The notes: a model not told the origin generated them from the sequence alone. A stretch of DNA of 12,025 nucleotides from Thermoanaerobaculales bacterium (GCA_025456385.1 JALOKS010000077.1:1-12025); one strand, 5' to 3'; counted from the first letter of the stretch, positions 1 through 6,926 are shown. Program-made: numbers and translations.

Positions 1-821
1 CCGCGCTGGCCGAGCACCACCCGCACCGGGAAGCCGATCAGGTCCATGTCGTTGAACTTGACCCCCGGCCGCTCGGGGCGGTCGTCGAAGACGACGTCGA
101 CGCCGGCGGCCGCGAGCTCGCGGTAGATCCGCTCACCGGCCTCGACGACCTCCGGCTTGTCGGCGTTGAGGACCGCGAGCACGACCTCGAAGGGGGCCAG
201 CGGCAGGGGCCAGATGATGCCCTTGTCGTCGTGGTTCTGCTCGATCGCAGCGGCCAGGGTGCGGCCGACGCCGAGGCCGTAACAGCCCATGATCATGGGG
301 TTCTCGTTGCCGTCCGCGTCCTGGAAGTTGCACTTCATGGCCTGCGAGTACTTGGTGCCGAGCTTGAAGATGTGGCCGACCTCGATGCCCCGCTTCTCGA
401 CCATCGCGGTCGCGCACGAGGGGCAGGGGTCGCCGGCCGCCGCGAGGCGCAGATCGGTGACCGCGGTCGGGCTGAAGTCGCGGCCGGGCACGACGCCGAC
501 GAGGTGGGTGTCGGCGGCGTTGGCCCCGGTCGCTGCCGTCGCGAGCGCCATCACCGAGGGGTCGGCGACGATCGGCAGGCCCACGAGGCCCACCGGGCCG
601 GAGAAGCCCTGCGGGCCGCCGGTGATCCTCGCGATCGCGTCCTCGGGGGCCAGCTCGAGGCCGGCGTAGCCGAGGTGGTTCTTGAGCTTGATCTCATTGA
701 CCTCGAGGTCGCCGCGGATGAGGGCTGCCGCCGGCCCGCGGTCGGTCTCGAAGATCAGGGTCTTGATGAGCTGCGACGGGGCGACGCCGAGGAAGCCCGC
801 GACCTCCTCGATCGTCCGCAT
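1..821 (-). pseudogene. proS: Prolyl-tRNA synthetase, C-terminal part (frame-shifted from N-terminal part; runs off window)
   Basis: This is the continuation of proS in a different reading frame from its 5' part. Read from base 821 downwards it is open to the window edge and encodes most of the INS editing domain (RTIEEVAGFLGV, then RGDLEVNEIK). It then carries class II motif 3 (GCYGLGVGRTLAAAIEQN) and the start of the anticodon-binding domain (FDDRPERPGVKFND, ending VVLGQR at base 1). The protein would normally charge tRNA-Pro with proline in the cytoplasm and hydrolyse Ala-tRNA-Pro. The family runs to about 570 residues, so the last part of the anticodon-binding domain lies outside the window. 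The ATG at 819-821 happens to be in frame, but the residues after it are ordinary internal ProS sequence and no good ribosome binding site precedes it, so I do not read it as a true start. ProS is essential, so either this is a sequence or assembly error, or another copy exists. Confidence 0.85.
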
Positions 822-1527
822 CCCGCTCGACGTTGGCGCCGTAGTGGCACTCGGGGCAGGACAGGATCGCGTCCTCGCCGGTGTCGGCGAGGACCATGAA
901 CTCGTGCGACTCGGAGCCGCCGATGTTACCGGTGTCCGCCTCCACCTGCGTGTAGCCGAGGCCGCAGCGCTCGAAGACCCGGCGGTAGGCCGCCTCCATG
1001 GCGCGGTAGGCGCGGTCGAGGTCCTCGGTGTCGGCGTGGAAGGAGTAGGCGTCCTTCATGATGAACTCGCGGCCGCGCATGAGGCCGAAGCGGGGCCGGA
1101 TCTCGTCGCGGAACTTGGTCTGGATCTGGTAGAGGTTGACCGGCAGCTGGCGGTAGGAGGTGACCGAGCGGCGCACGATGTCGGTCACGACCTCCTCGTG
1201 GGTCGGTCCGAAGCAGAACTCGCGCTCGTGGCGGTCCTTGATCCGCAGCAGCTCGGGCCCGTACTTTAACCAGCGGCCGGACTCCTGCCAGAGCTCGGCG
1301 GGCTGGACCGCCGGCATCACGAGCTCGACCGAACCGGCGCGCTCCATCTCGACCCTAATGATCGCCTCGAGCTTCGCCAACGAGCGCCGGGCGAGGGGGA
1401 GGTAGCTGTAGATGCCGGAGGCCAGCTTCGTGATCATGCCGGCACGGGTCATCAACCGCTGTGAGACCACCTCGGCGTCCGCAGGGTCCTGCCGCAGGGT
1501 GTAAATGAAGCTCTGGTTCCAGCGCAT
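694..1527 (-). CDS. proS: Prolyl-tRNA synthetase, N-terminal part (frame broken near base 822)
   Basis: The start ATG at 1525-1527 is preceded by GGAGT about six bases upstream, and the opening (MRWNQSFIYTLRQDP) is typical of bacterial-type ProS. Residues 1-235 match the class II synthetase core: the TRAGMITKLASGIYSYLP region, motif 2 (FRDEIRPRFGLMRGREFIMKDAYSF, residues 139-163) and GNIGGSESHEF at 200-210. It ends in the CPECHYGANVER that normally precedes the INS editing domain. From there this frame gives arginine-rich nonsense to a TGA at 694-696, while the true protein continues in another frame from base 821. The homologous part is therefore 823-1527. The linker of roughly 20-30 residues usually found between ANVE and the RTIEEV motif is absent, so the event looks like a short deletion rather than one miscalled base. 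It lies 96 bases downstream of trxA on the same strand. Confidence 0.88.
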   Translation of the reverse strand: MRWNQSFIYTLRQDPADAEVVSQRLMTRAGMITKLASGIYSYLPLARRSLAKLEAIIRVEMERAGSVELVMPAVQPAELWQESGRWLKYGPELLRIKDRHEREFCFGPTHEEVVTDIVRRSVTSYRQLPVNLYQIQTKFRDEIRPRFGLMRGREFIMKDAYSFHADTEDLDRAYRAMEAAYRRVFERCGLGYTQVEADTGNIGGSESHEFMVLADTGEDAILSCPECHYGANVERDADDRGGRGLPRRRPVAAHQDPDLRDRPRAGGSPHPRRPRGQ

Positions 1528-1572
1528 GGCTCACTCCGTCAGGTCCCGAGGGTGCCGAGAGACTCCTGCCCG

Positions 1573-1596
1573 GGGCCGCGGCGCCGGCCGCGGCCC
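1573..1596. other. Strong GC-only hairpin between trxA and proS
   Basis: The sequence folds into a perfect 10-base-pair stem (GGGCCGCGGC with its complement) closed by a four-base loop. It lies between the trxA stop and the proS start, which are transcribed in this direction on the minus strand. No run of U follows on either strand, so a standard intrinsic terminator is unlikely. It could pause polymerase or act as a processing or mRNA-stability element, or it may simply be a GC-rich palindrome. Confidence 0.4.
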
Positions 1597-1623
1597 GTGC
1601 AACGGTCGTGGCCTGTCGATCGC

Positions 1624-1950
1624 CTACAGCAGGCTGTCGAGCTTCGAGGCCAGGACCGCTTTGTCGGCCCGGCCGACGATCCGATCGGCTTCCTTGCCGT
1701 TCTTGACGATGAGGAGGGTGGGGATGGCCTGGATCCCGTACTTGACGGCGGTGTCCCGGTTGGCGTCGACGTCGAGCTTGCCGACCACCACGCGGTCGGC
1801 GTACTCGGCGGCCAGCTCCTCGACAATCGGCGCGATCGCGCGGCACGGCTGGCACCACGCGGCCCAGAAGTCCACCAGCGCCGGCTTGTCGGCCTGGAGA
1901 ACGGTGGATTCGAAGTTCGAGTCGGTGATCTCAACCGCCTTGCCTGCCAT
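1624..1950 (-). CDS. trxA: Thioredoxin with WCQPC active site
   Basis: This is a 108-residue protein, the standard length for single-domain cytoplasmic thioredoxin, which reduces disulfides in target proteins using electrons from thioredoxin reductase. The order DFWAAWCQPC (Cys33 and Cys36), then AP at 40-41, KLDVDAN at 58-64 and the cis-proline motif AIPT (Pro77) matches the fold throughout. The usual active site is WCGPC. Here Gln replaces Gly, a change that sits between the two cysteines and may alter redox potential or partner choice. An in-frame GTG/ATG extension is possible upstream, but the ATG at 1948-1950 has a strong GAGGAGG nine bases before it and gives a normal N-terminus, so I chose it. 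It is followed by proS on the same strand and preceded by a 165-base gap before the FAD oxidoreductase. Confidence 0.95.
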   Translation of the reverse strand: MAGKAVEITDSNFESTVLQADKPALVDFWAAWCQPCRAIAPIVEELAAEYADRVVVGKLDVDANRDTAVKYGIQAIPTLLIVKNGKEADRIVGRADKAVLASKLDSLL

Positions 1951-2115
1951 CGAGCAATGCCTCCTCAAAAGTGCTCGCCCGTCGTCCGCCGGGCGGCCCA
2001 ATACTACACCATCGCCTCGACGCCACCCCGGGCGTGACGGCGCGTCCCCGCCGCTTCGAGGCCCCCGCTCCGCCGCTGCCAGGGCGCCGCCGGGGCCTCG
2101 AATCGGACCTGAGCA
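1951..2115 (-). promoter_or_regulatory. Leader and probable promoter region of trxA
   Basis: This 165-base gap separates the FAD oxidoreductase stop from the trxA start. It contains the GAGGAGG ribosome binding site about nine bases before the ATG. It also has a possible -10 box, TAGTAT, on the minus strand at about 2000-2005, but I find no convincing -35 box at the right distance. A promoter here is likely from the gap size, but its exact position is uncertain. Confidence 0.3.
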
Positions 2116-3456
2116 TCAGCGGATGCCACAGTCCTCGAGCACCGTCCGCGCGGTGCGCTCGCCGTACGCGATCGCGTAGTTCTGGCCGCGGTCCTCGGGG
2201 AAGATCTGGGCCATGGTGCACAGGTAGAGACCGGGCACGCCGGCCCGCTGCGCCGGGATGCGCTGCCGGTAGCCCGTCGTCACCACCGGTTGGGCGGACT
2301 CGGCGCGGAAGTGGTGGCTGGCGAGGATCCAGGACTCGTCGAAGGCGGGGTTGACCCGGCGCAGCGCCGGCAGGTAGGCCGCCAGCACCTCGCGCTTCGG
2401 CGCGCGGAACAGGGGGTGCTCGGGGAAGAGGTAGTTGGAGATGTAGAGCACCCGGCGCCCGCCGTAGCGCTCCCTGGGGATGTAGTTCGTGTGCTCGATC
2501 AGGCCTCCGAAGGGCATCGCGGGATCGGCGATGTTGAGCCAGTAGTACGGTGTCAGCGAGTGCTCGAGCTCGAGCACCGTGCACAGGGCGCCTGTTGCCC
2601 GCAGGGCGCCGAGGGCCGCCGCCTCGGGCGGCTCCAGGAGGTGGCCGGCAACCTCGAGGTAGTCGCCGACCGGCGTCGCCGCCACGACCCGGTCCGCCGC
2701 GTAGGCGCGGGTGCGCGTGCGGACCCTGAAGCCGTCGCCCTCGCGCTCGACCCGGGTCGCCGCCTCGGCGAGCTGCAGCGGAACGCCGAGAGTGTCGAGG
2801 CGACGCTCGAGGGCCTCGACCAGGCGCGCGAACGAGCCCCGCATGTAGCCCAAGCGCTCGCCGAGGCCCGAGCGTGAGCGCGAGGCCCCGCGCAGGCGGA
2901 GCTTGCCCCACAGCCAGACCATGGCGACGTGCTCCGCCTCGTCGGCGAACTTCTGGTAGAGCAGCGGCCCCCACACCCGCTGCCACACCCGCTCGCCCTG
3001 GTGGCGTCGGATCCAGGCTGCGGCGGTCACGTTCTCGAAGGGTGCCGGGTCCGCCCGCCGCTGCAGGAGCAGGGTGGAGACTGCGAATCGAAGCTTGTCA
3101 GGCCAGCGCAGCGGCCGGAAGCGGAGCAGAGACTGCGGCGTGCCGAAGTCCCACAGCCGGCCGTCGGTCCAGATCCCCATGCGGGACGGCAGCCACTCGA
3201 TCTCGCGCTCGAGGCCGAGCTCGGCGGCGAGTGCGATGTAGCTCGAGTCGGTGGTGAAGAGGTGGTGGTAGAAGGCCTCGATCGGCTCGCCGCCGATCTC
3301 GAGCACCCGCGCGAGGCCGCCCGGCCGCGGGTACCGCTCGACGACCCGCACCGTGAGGCCCGCCTCGGCGAGGCGCAGGGCGATGGTGAGCCCGGCGAGC
3401 CCGGCGCCGACGACCGCGACGTCGACGCGGTCCGCAGCGGAGTCCGAGCTGGCCAT
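2116..3456 (-). CDS. NAD(P)/FAD-dependent oxidoreductase, amine oxidase / protoporphyrinogen oxidase-like
   Basis: This flavoprotein is about 446 residues long. The N-terminus has the dinucleotide-binding motif VAVVGAGLAG (residues 13-22, GxGxxG), the acidic residue Glu40 that normally contacts the FAD ribose, and the PGGLA loop. A closing FAD contact lies in the C-terminal AQIFPEDRGQNYAIAYGERTA. The middle (WGPLLYQKF, MVWLWGKLRLRGASRS, NYIPRERYGG) resembles a bacterial subgroup of the COG1232 amine-oxidase superfamily, often found near sugar or lipid biosynthesis genes. The substrate cannot be read from the sequence. No signal peptide is visible, so it should be cytoplasmic or membrane-associated. 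A GTG directly precedes the ATG at 3454-3456; either could be used, and I chose ATG. The gap to the upstream secreted-protein gene is about 13 bases, so the two are probably co-transcribed. Confidence 0.85.
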   Translation of the reverse strand: MASSDSAADRVDVAVVGAGLAGLTIALRLAEAGLTVRVVERYPRPGGLARVLEIGGEPIEAFYHHLFTTDSSYIALAAELGLEREIEWLPSRMGIWTDGRLWDFGTPQSLLRFRPLRWPDKLRFAVSTLLLQRRADPAPFENVTAAAWIRRHQGERVWQRVWGPLLYQKFADEAEHVAMVWLWGKLRLRGASRSRSGLGERLGYMRGSFARLVEALERRLDTLGVPLQLAEAATRVEREGDGFRVRTRTRAYAADRVVAATPVGDYLEVAGHLLEPPEAAALGALRATGALCTVLELEHSLTPYYWLNIADPAMPFGGLIEHTNYIPRERYGGRRVLYISNYLFPEHPLFRAPKREVLAAYLPALRRVNPAFDESWILASHHFRAESAQPVVTTGYRQRIPAQRAGVPGLYLCTMAQIFPEDRGQNYAIAYGERTARTVLEDCGIR

Positions 3457-3469
3457 CACCCGCCGGGGG

Positions 3470-4234
3470 TCAGAAGATCACGTGCCGGATGTAGAAGGCC
3501 TGCGTCGGGATCTTGCCCGACGCGAGCTCGTTGGCCTGCTCCGGCGTCAGGCGGAAGGTCCCGGCCGGCTTGCCGGTGGTCTGGACCATCAGCAGCTCGA
3601 CCGCCTTCGGCGCGAGCCCGCTGTCCATCCGGTGGATCAGGGCATAGGCCTGCGCCACCACCTCGAGGGCCTTGAAGACCTCGCGCTCGGAATCGGTGGT
3701 CGCCTGCACGAAGTAGTACTCGGGCTGGGTGCCCTGGCTCGTGCGGTAGATCAGCAGCTCCTTCTCGTCGAAGATGCGGGTGAAGGCCTCGTCGACGCGC
3801 TCGTCGTGGTACTTGTCGGTCTGCAGCTTGATCCCGGGGGTCGGGGTCGGTGTCGGCTCGGAGGTGGAGCCGAGCGTCGGACCGCCGGCCCCGTCCCGGA
3901 CCTTGAAGTCGGTGACCTCGGCGAGCGACTTGCGGGGAGTGGGCGTCGCCGCGACCTTGCCGCCGACGGTCAGCTCCTCGATCATCACCGCGTCGCCGAG
4001 GCCGAGCTTGTTGTAGCGCTCGGTTTCGATCAGATCGACGAGCTCGAGCGGGTAGCTCGTGACGGTCCCGGTCGCGAGCGCGATGATCGCGTTGGGGCCT
4101 TCGATCCGCATCGGCTCCTTGCAGCGCAGCTTGTGCCCGCTCTTGAGGATGACCACGTAGCCTTCGGCCCCTGCCAGGGCGACCACGACCACGAGGCAGA
4201 CCACGAACATTCCGATGACGCGAAGCCGAGGCAT
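3470..4234 (-). CDS. Secreted protein of unknown function with Thr/Pro linker
   Basis: I do not recognise the function of this 254-residue protein. It has a clear signal peptide (RLR, then the hydrophobic run VIGMFVVCLVVVVALAGA), with likely cleavage after ALA21 or AGA23, so it is exported. Residues 26-75 form a small beta-rich module (VVILKSGHKLRCKEPMRI, then GPNAIIALATGT) of a kind I have seen in exported acidobacterial proteins. A linker with repeated Thr-Pro pairs (residues 98-134) leads to a C-terminal domain of about 115 residues with no cysteines and no recognisable catalytic motif. The ATG at 4232-4234 has GGGAGG eight bases upstream and begins exactly at the signal peptide. A longer open frame exists upstream but reads through the promoter, so I reject it. 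The FAD oxidoreductase follows after a few bases, which suggests a shared transcript. Confidence 0.8.
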   Translation of the reverse strand: MPRLRVIGMFVVCLVVVVALAGAEGYVVILKSGHKLRCKEPMRIEGPNAIIALATGTVTSYPLELVDLIETERYNKLGLGDAVMIEELTVGGKVAATPTPRKSLAEVTDFKVRDGAGGPTLGSTSEPTPTPTPGIKLQTDKYHDERVDEAFTRIFDEKELLIYRTSQGTQPEYYFVQATTDSEREVFKALEVVAQAYALIHRMDSGLAPKAVELLMVQTTGKPAGTFRLTPEQANELASGKIPTQAFYIRHVIF

Positions 4235-4264
4235 GATCTGATCCTCCCGTTGCCCTCGCGGTCC

Positions 4265-4294
4265 ATTATACGGCCGCGCCGCGACCCGTCCCAA
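4265..4294 (-). promoter_or_regulatory. Sigma70-type promoter of the secreted-protein gene
   Basis: On the minus strand there is a perfect -10 box TATAAT (4265-4270) and a -35-like TTGGGA (4289-4294) with an 18-base spacer. Transcription would begin near base 4258, giving a leader of about 25 bases that contains the GGGAGG ribosome binding site. The -35 box lies just after the stop of the upstream LuxR gene. An exact TATAAT in such GC-rich DNA is unlikely to be accidental at this place. Confidence 0.7.
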
Positions 4295-4301
4295 GCGGGC
4301 C

Positions 4302-5228
4302 TCAACCCCTCGCGTGGTCCTCGCTCGCGGCTGCATTGCGCGAGAGCATCCCGAGCAGCTCGCCGCGCGAGCTCGTCGCCGTCTTGCGGTAGATGTTCTT
4401 GAGGTGGTCGCGCACGGTGTGCGGGCTGATGCCGAGGCGCTCCGCCATCGCCAGGGTGGTCGCTCCTTCCATCAGGAGCTCGAGGATCTCGCTCTCGCGC
4501 CGGCTGAGGTGGTGGAGCGCGGTGAAGGCGTCGATCCGGACTGCGGGCTCGGCGCCGATCGGCTGCAGCAGAACCACGACCGCATCGGCCCGGCGCTCGT
4601 CCGCCGCCAGGCGGGTCGCCTCGCAGGCCATCACGCGGCCGTCGGCGGTCCGCAGCCGGCCCTTCCACGAGGGGCTCGAGGCCGTTCCGGACGCGACCCG
4701 ACCGACCACGGCGCAGAGGAGGGTGACCAGAGGCTGCCGCTCGCCGTCGTCGGTTTCGGCGAGCAGCTCGTCCTCGGTCTGCAGGGAGAGCAGGCGGTCC
4801 GCAGGCGGGTTGGCGTACACGATGTCGCCGCGGCCGTCGAAAAGGAGGATCGAGCTCGAGGTCGTGTCGAGCGCTTCGCGCAGGAGCGAGGTCTGGGTCC
4901 GCAGGCGGTGGCGCTCGAGCGTCGCGCTCAGCACGCCCGACAGGAGCTCGAGAGCCTCGGTGCCCGGCTCCCCGGCACCGCCGAGGCGCAGGTCGGCGCG
5001 GAAGTCCTGGCCGGCGTCGAGTGCGACCGGGGTCGCACCGCCGTCCGGGTGACCGCTCAGGTAGTGACGGCTCTCGGCGCCGTCGGCGGTTGCGAGCACG
5101 AGCTCGACCCAGCGCGCCGAGCCCAGGACAGCCGCGAGGCGGAGGAAGTCGGAGATGCCGCGATCGTCGGCCGTCGGACAGGTCGGCTGCAAGAGCAGGG
5201 GCAGACGGGCGCCCATCCTGCCTGCCAT
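4302..5228 (-). CDS. LuxR-family transcriptional regulator with PAS-like sensory region
   Basis: This 308-residue DNA-binding regulator ends in a GerE/LuxR helix-turn-helix domain (residues about 241-296). It begins LSRRESEILELLMEG, followed by the recognition region AERLGISPHTVRDHLKNIYRK. Residues about 115-225 look like a PAS fold (ILLFDGRGDIVYANPPADRLL, then WKGRLRTADGRVMACEATRL), so it probably senses a small ligand or redox state. I see no receiver domain with a phospho-acceptor Asp, and no membrane segment, so it is not a classical two-component response regulator. The N-terminal 100 residues are not recognised. The start ATG at 5226-5228 is the first in frame; a second Met lies at residue 5. 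Its ribosome binding site is weak. It is divergent from ffh, with a perfect inverted repeat just upstream of its start. Its targets are unknown; the secreted protein and oxidoreductase downstream are candidates by position only. Confidence 0.85.
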   Translation of the reverse strand: MAGRMGARLPLLLQPTCPTADDRGISDFLRLAAVLGSARWVELVLATADGAESRHYLSGHPDGGATPVALDAGQDFRADLRLGGAGEPGTEALELLSGVLSATLERHRLRTQTSLLREALDTTSSSILLFDGRGDIVYANPPADRLLSLQTEDELLAETDDGERQPLVTLLCAVVGRVASGTASSPSWKGRLRTADGRVMACEATRLAADERRADAVVVLLQPIGAEPAVRIDAFTALHHLSRRESEILELLMEGATTLAMAERLGISPHTVRDHLKNIYRKTATSSRGELLGMLSRNAAASEDHARG

Positions 5229-5231
5229 TGT

Positions 5232-5260
5232 AACGCTTTGTCCTTTGCATCCAAAGCGTT
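5232..5260. promoter_or_regulatory. Perfect 9-base inverted repeat upstream of the LuxR gene (possible operator)
   Basis: AACGCTTTG (5232-5240) and its exact reverse complement CAAAGCGTT (5252-5260) are separated by 11 bases. The centre-to-centre distance is 20 bases, about two helical turns, which suits a dimeric DNA-binding protein. The repeat ends four bases before the LuxR-gene start codon and 14 bases before the -35 box of the divergent ffh promoter. It could be a binding site for the regulator itself or a hairpin in its mRNA leader. Only the symmetry is seen; binding is inferred. Confidence 0.5.
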
Positions 5261-5273
5261 GGACGCGCGATGC

Positions 5274-5302
5274 TTGACCTCCAACAGGCCGTACCTTAGA
5301 CT
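5274..5302 (+). promoter_or_regulatory. Sigma70-type promoter of ffh
   Basis: TTGACC (5274-5279) matches five of six bases of the -35 consensus. It is followed after exactly 17 bases by TAGACT (5297-5302), which matches four of six bases of the -10 consensus. The expected start of transcription is about base 5309, only a few bases before the ffh ATG at 5312. The transcript would thus have almost no leader. Confidence 0.6.
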
Positions 5303-5311
5303 GCCCCCCTT

Positions 5312-6646
5312 ATGTTGGAGGGGCTGCAGGAGCGCCTGGCACGTGTCACCAAGACCCTTCGGGGCGAGGGGCACCTGACCGAGTACCACATCGACACCGC
5401 CCTGCGCGAGATCAGGCTCGCGCTCCTCGAGGCGGACGTCAGCGTCGAGGTGGTCGCCGGTTTCGTGGAGCGGGTGCGCGCGCGGGCACTCGGGCGCGAG
5501 GTCCTGAGCTCGGTGACGCCGGCGCAGATGGTGACCAAGATCGTCCATGACGAGCTGGTCGGCCTGCTCGGCGGCTCCACGACCGAGCTCGACCTGAAAG
5601 GCCGCCCGGCGGTGGTCATGTTGGTCGGGCTGCAGGGCTCGGGCAAGACCACGACCGCCGCGAAGATGGCGCGCTGGATCAAGGACCGCAAGGGCCTGTT
5701 TCCGCTGCTGGTGCCGGCTGACACCTCGCGCCCGGCGGCGCGGGAGCAGCTCCTGATCCTCGGTCAGAAGGCGACGATCCCGACCGTGGACACGCGCGAC
5801 ATGGACGACCCGGAGGCGATCGCGAAGCGGGCCCTCCGGGAGGCTTCGATCAAGGGCTACCAGGTCCTGATCTTCGACACCGCGGGTCGCCTGCACGTGG
5901 ATGACGAGCTGATGTCGCAGCTCGAGCGCCTCAAGGCGATCCTGAAGCCGCAGCAGATCCTGTTCGTCGCCGACGCGATGACCGGTCAGGATGCCGTGCG
6001 CTCGGCGCGGGCCTTCAACGAGCGGCTCGGCATCACCGGCGTGATTCTGACCAAGCTCGACGGCGACGCCCGCGGCGGCGCGGCACTCTCGGTGCGCGAG
6101 GTCGTGGGCCGGCCGATCGTGCTCGCCGGCATCGGCGAGCAGGTGGACAACATCGAGCAGTTCCACCCCGACCGCATGGCCGGGCGCATCCTCGGCATGG
6201 GCGACGTGCTCACCCTGGTCGAGAAGGCCCAGGACGCGGTGGACGAGAAGAAGGCGGCGCGGCTCGAGGCCAAGCTCCGCAAGAACAAGTTCGACCTCGA
6301 GGATCTGCGGGACCAGCTCCGCAGCCTGAAGAAGATGGGCCCGCTGCAGTCGGTCATGGAGATGGTCCCCGGGATGAGCAAGGTGATGCCGGCCGGGGGC
6401 ATCGGCGAGGGTCAGGAGAAGCAGCTGAAGCGGATGGAGGCGTGCATCGACTCGATGACGCCGCAGGAGCGCCGCCACCCCCAGCTGTTGAACGGGTCGC
6501 GCAAGAAAAGGGTCGCGAGAGGCTCCGGGACCTCCGTCGAGGAGATCAACCGCCTCTTGCGTCAGTACGGGCAGATGCGTAAGCTCATGAAGCGTCTGGG
6601 TAAAGCCGACCCCCGGGCGCTGAAGCGGCAGTTGGGGATCGGCTGA
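5312..6646 (+). CDS. ffh: Signal recognition particle GTPase Ffh (SRP54)
   Basis: Ffh binds signal sequences as they leave the ribosome, pairs with the receptor FtsY and delivers inner-membrane proteins to the translocon. The 444 residues fit the family. The N domain (1-90) is followed by the G domain with G1 GLQGSGKTT (106-114), G2 DTSRPAA (137-143), G3 DTAGR (189-193), G4 TKLDG (247-251) and GIGE (273-276). The methionine-rich M domain includes the SRP-RNA-binding motif SRKKRVARGSG (396-406). The G2 loop reads DTSRPAA where DxxRPAA, often DVYRPAA, is usual. The start MLEGLQERL aligns with normal Ffh N-termini, but there is no Shine-Dalgarno sequence before it and a promoter lies immediately upstream, so translation is probably leaderless. 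It heads the ffh-rpsP-khpA-rimM-trmD cluster. Confidence 0.97.
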   Translation: MLEGLQERLARVTKTLRGEGHLTEYHIDTALREIRLALLEADVSVEVVAGFVERVRARALGREVLSSVTPAQMVTKIVHDELVGLLGGSTTELDLKGRPAVVMLVGLQGSGKTTTAAKMARWIKDRKGLFPLLVPADTSRPAAREQLLILGQKATIPTVDTRDMDDPEAIAKRALREASIKGYQVLIFDTAGRLHVDDELMSQLERLKAILKPQQILFVADAMTGQDAVRSARAFNERLGITGVILTKLDGDARGGAALSVREVVGRPIVLAGIGEQVDNIEQFHPDRMAGRILGMGDVLTLVEKAQDAVDEKKAARLEAKLRKNKFDLEDLRDQLRSLKKMGPLQSVMEMVPGMSKVMPAGGIGEGQEKQLKRMEACIDSMTPQERRHPQLLNGSRKKRVARGSGTSVEEINRLLRQYGQMRKLMKRLGKADPRALKRQLGIG

Positions 6647-6653
6647 ACAGAGC

Positions 6654-6669
6654 TGCGGCGGAAGCCGCA
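6654..6669 (+). other. GNRA-tetraloop hairpin just upstream of the rpsP ribosome binding site
   Basis: TGCGGC and GCCGCA form a perfect six-base-pair stem with the loop GGAA, a GNRA tetraloop. It lies eight bases after the ffh stop and three bases before the GGAGGA ribosome binding site of rpsP. It has no U-tract, so it is not a terminator. It could protect the downstream mRNA or tune S16 translation; its role is inferred from position only. Confidence 0.4.
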
Positions 6670-6683
6670 CGTGGAGGAGCAGA

Positions 6684-6926
6684 ATGCTGATGATCAGGTT
6701 GCGGCGTGGTGGTGCCCAGCACAACCCCGTCTATCGAGTCGTGGTTTCGGACTCCCGCAAGTCGACCGGCGCGGAGTATCTCGACCAGGTCGGGTTCTAC
6801 AATCCGAACCTCGACCCGCCCGAGATCCGGATCGATCTCGAGAAGGTCAACGAGTGGCGCGGTAAGGGCGCCGGCATGTCCGAGACCGTGCAGTCCCTGA
6901 TTCGTAAGGCCCAGCGGCAGCAGTGA
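6684..6926 (+). CDS. rpsP: 30S ribosomal protein S16
   Basis: S16 is a small subunit protein needed for early 30S assembly. The 80-residue product begins MLMIRLRRGGAQHNPVYRVVV and continues with SDSRKSTGAEYLDQVGFYNP, both characteristic of S16. It ends with the usual helix plus a short basic tail. Length is normal (about 75-90 residues). The ATG at 6684 has GGAGGA five to six bases upstream; an internal ATG two codons later is less well placed. It sits 37 bases after ffh and 57 bases before khpA, in the standard gene order. Confidence 0.97.
   Translation: MLMIRLRRGGAQHNPVYRVVVSDSRKSTGAEYLDQVGFYNPNLDPPEIRIDLEKVNEWRGKGAGMSETVQSLIRKAQRQQ

Noticed and set aside
3832..3872. Thr-Pro repeat in the secreted protein as a tandem repeat or phase-variable tract
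   Set aside because: The DNA is only a few imperfect repeats coding for a linker. It is short, in frame and common in exported proteins.
4235..4336. Upstream extension of the secreted-protein gene to base 4336
   Set aside because: It would bury the signal peptide inside the protein and read through the TATAAT promoter and the strong ribosome binding site.
5057..6724. A 555-codon open frame on the minus strand opposite ffh
   Set aside because: It is antisense to a fully conserved ffh and runs into the LuxR gene in the wrong frame. Its Leu/His/Arg/Asp-rich product has no recognisable domain, which is typical of shadow frames in GC-rich DNA.
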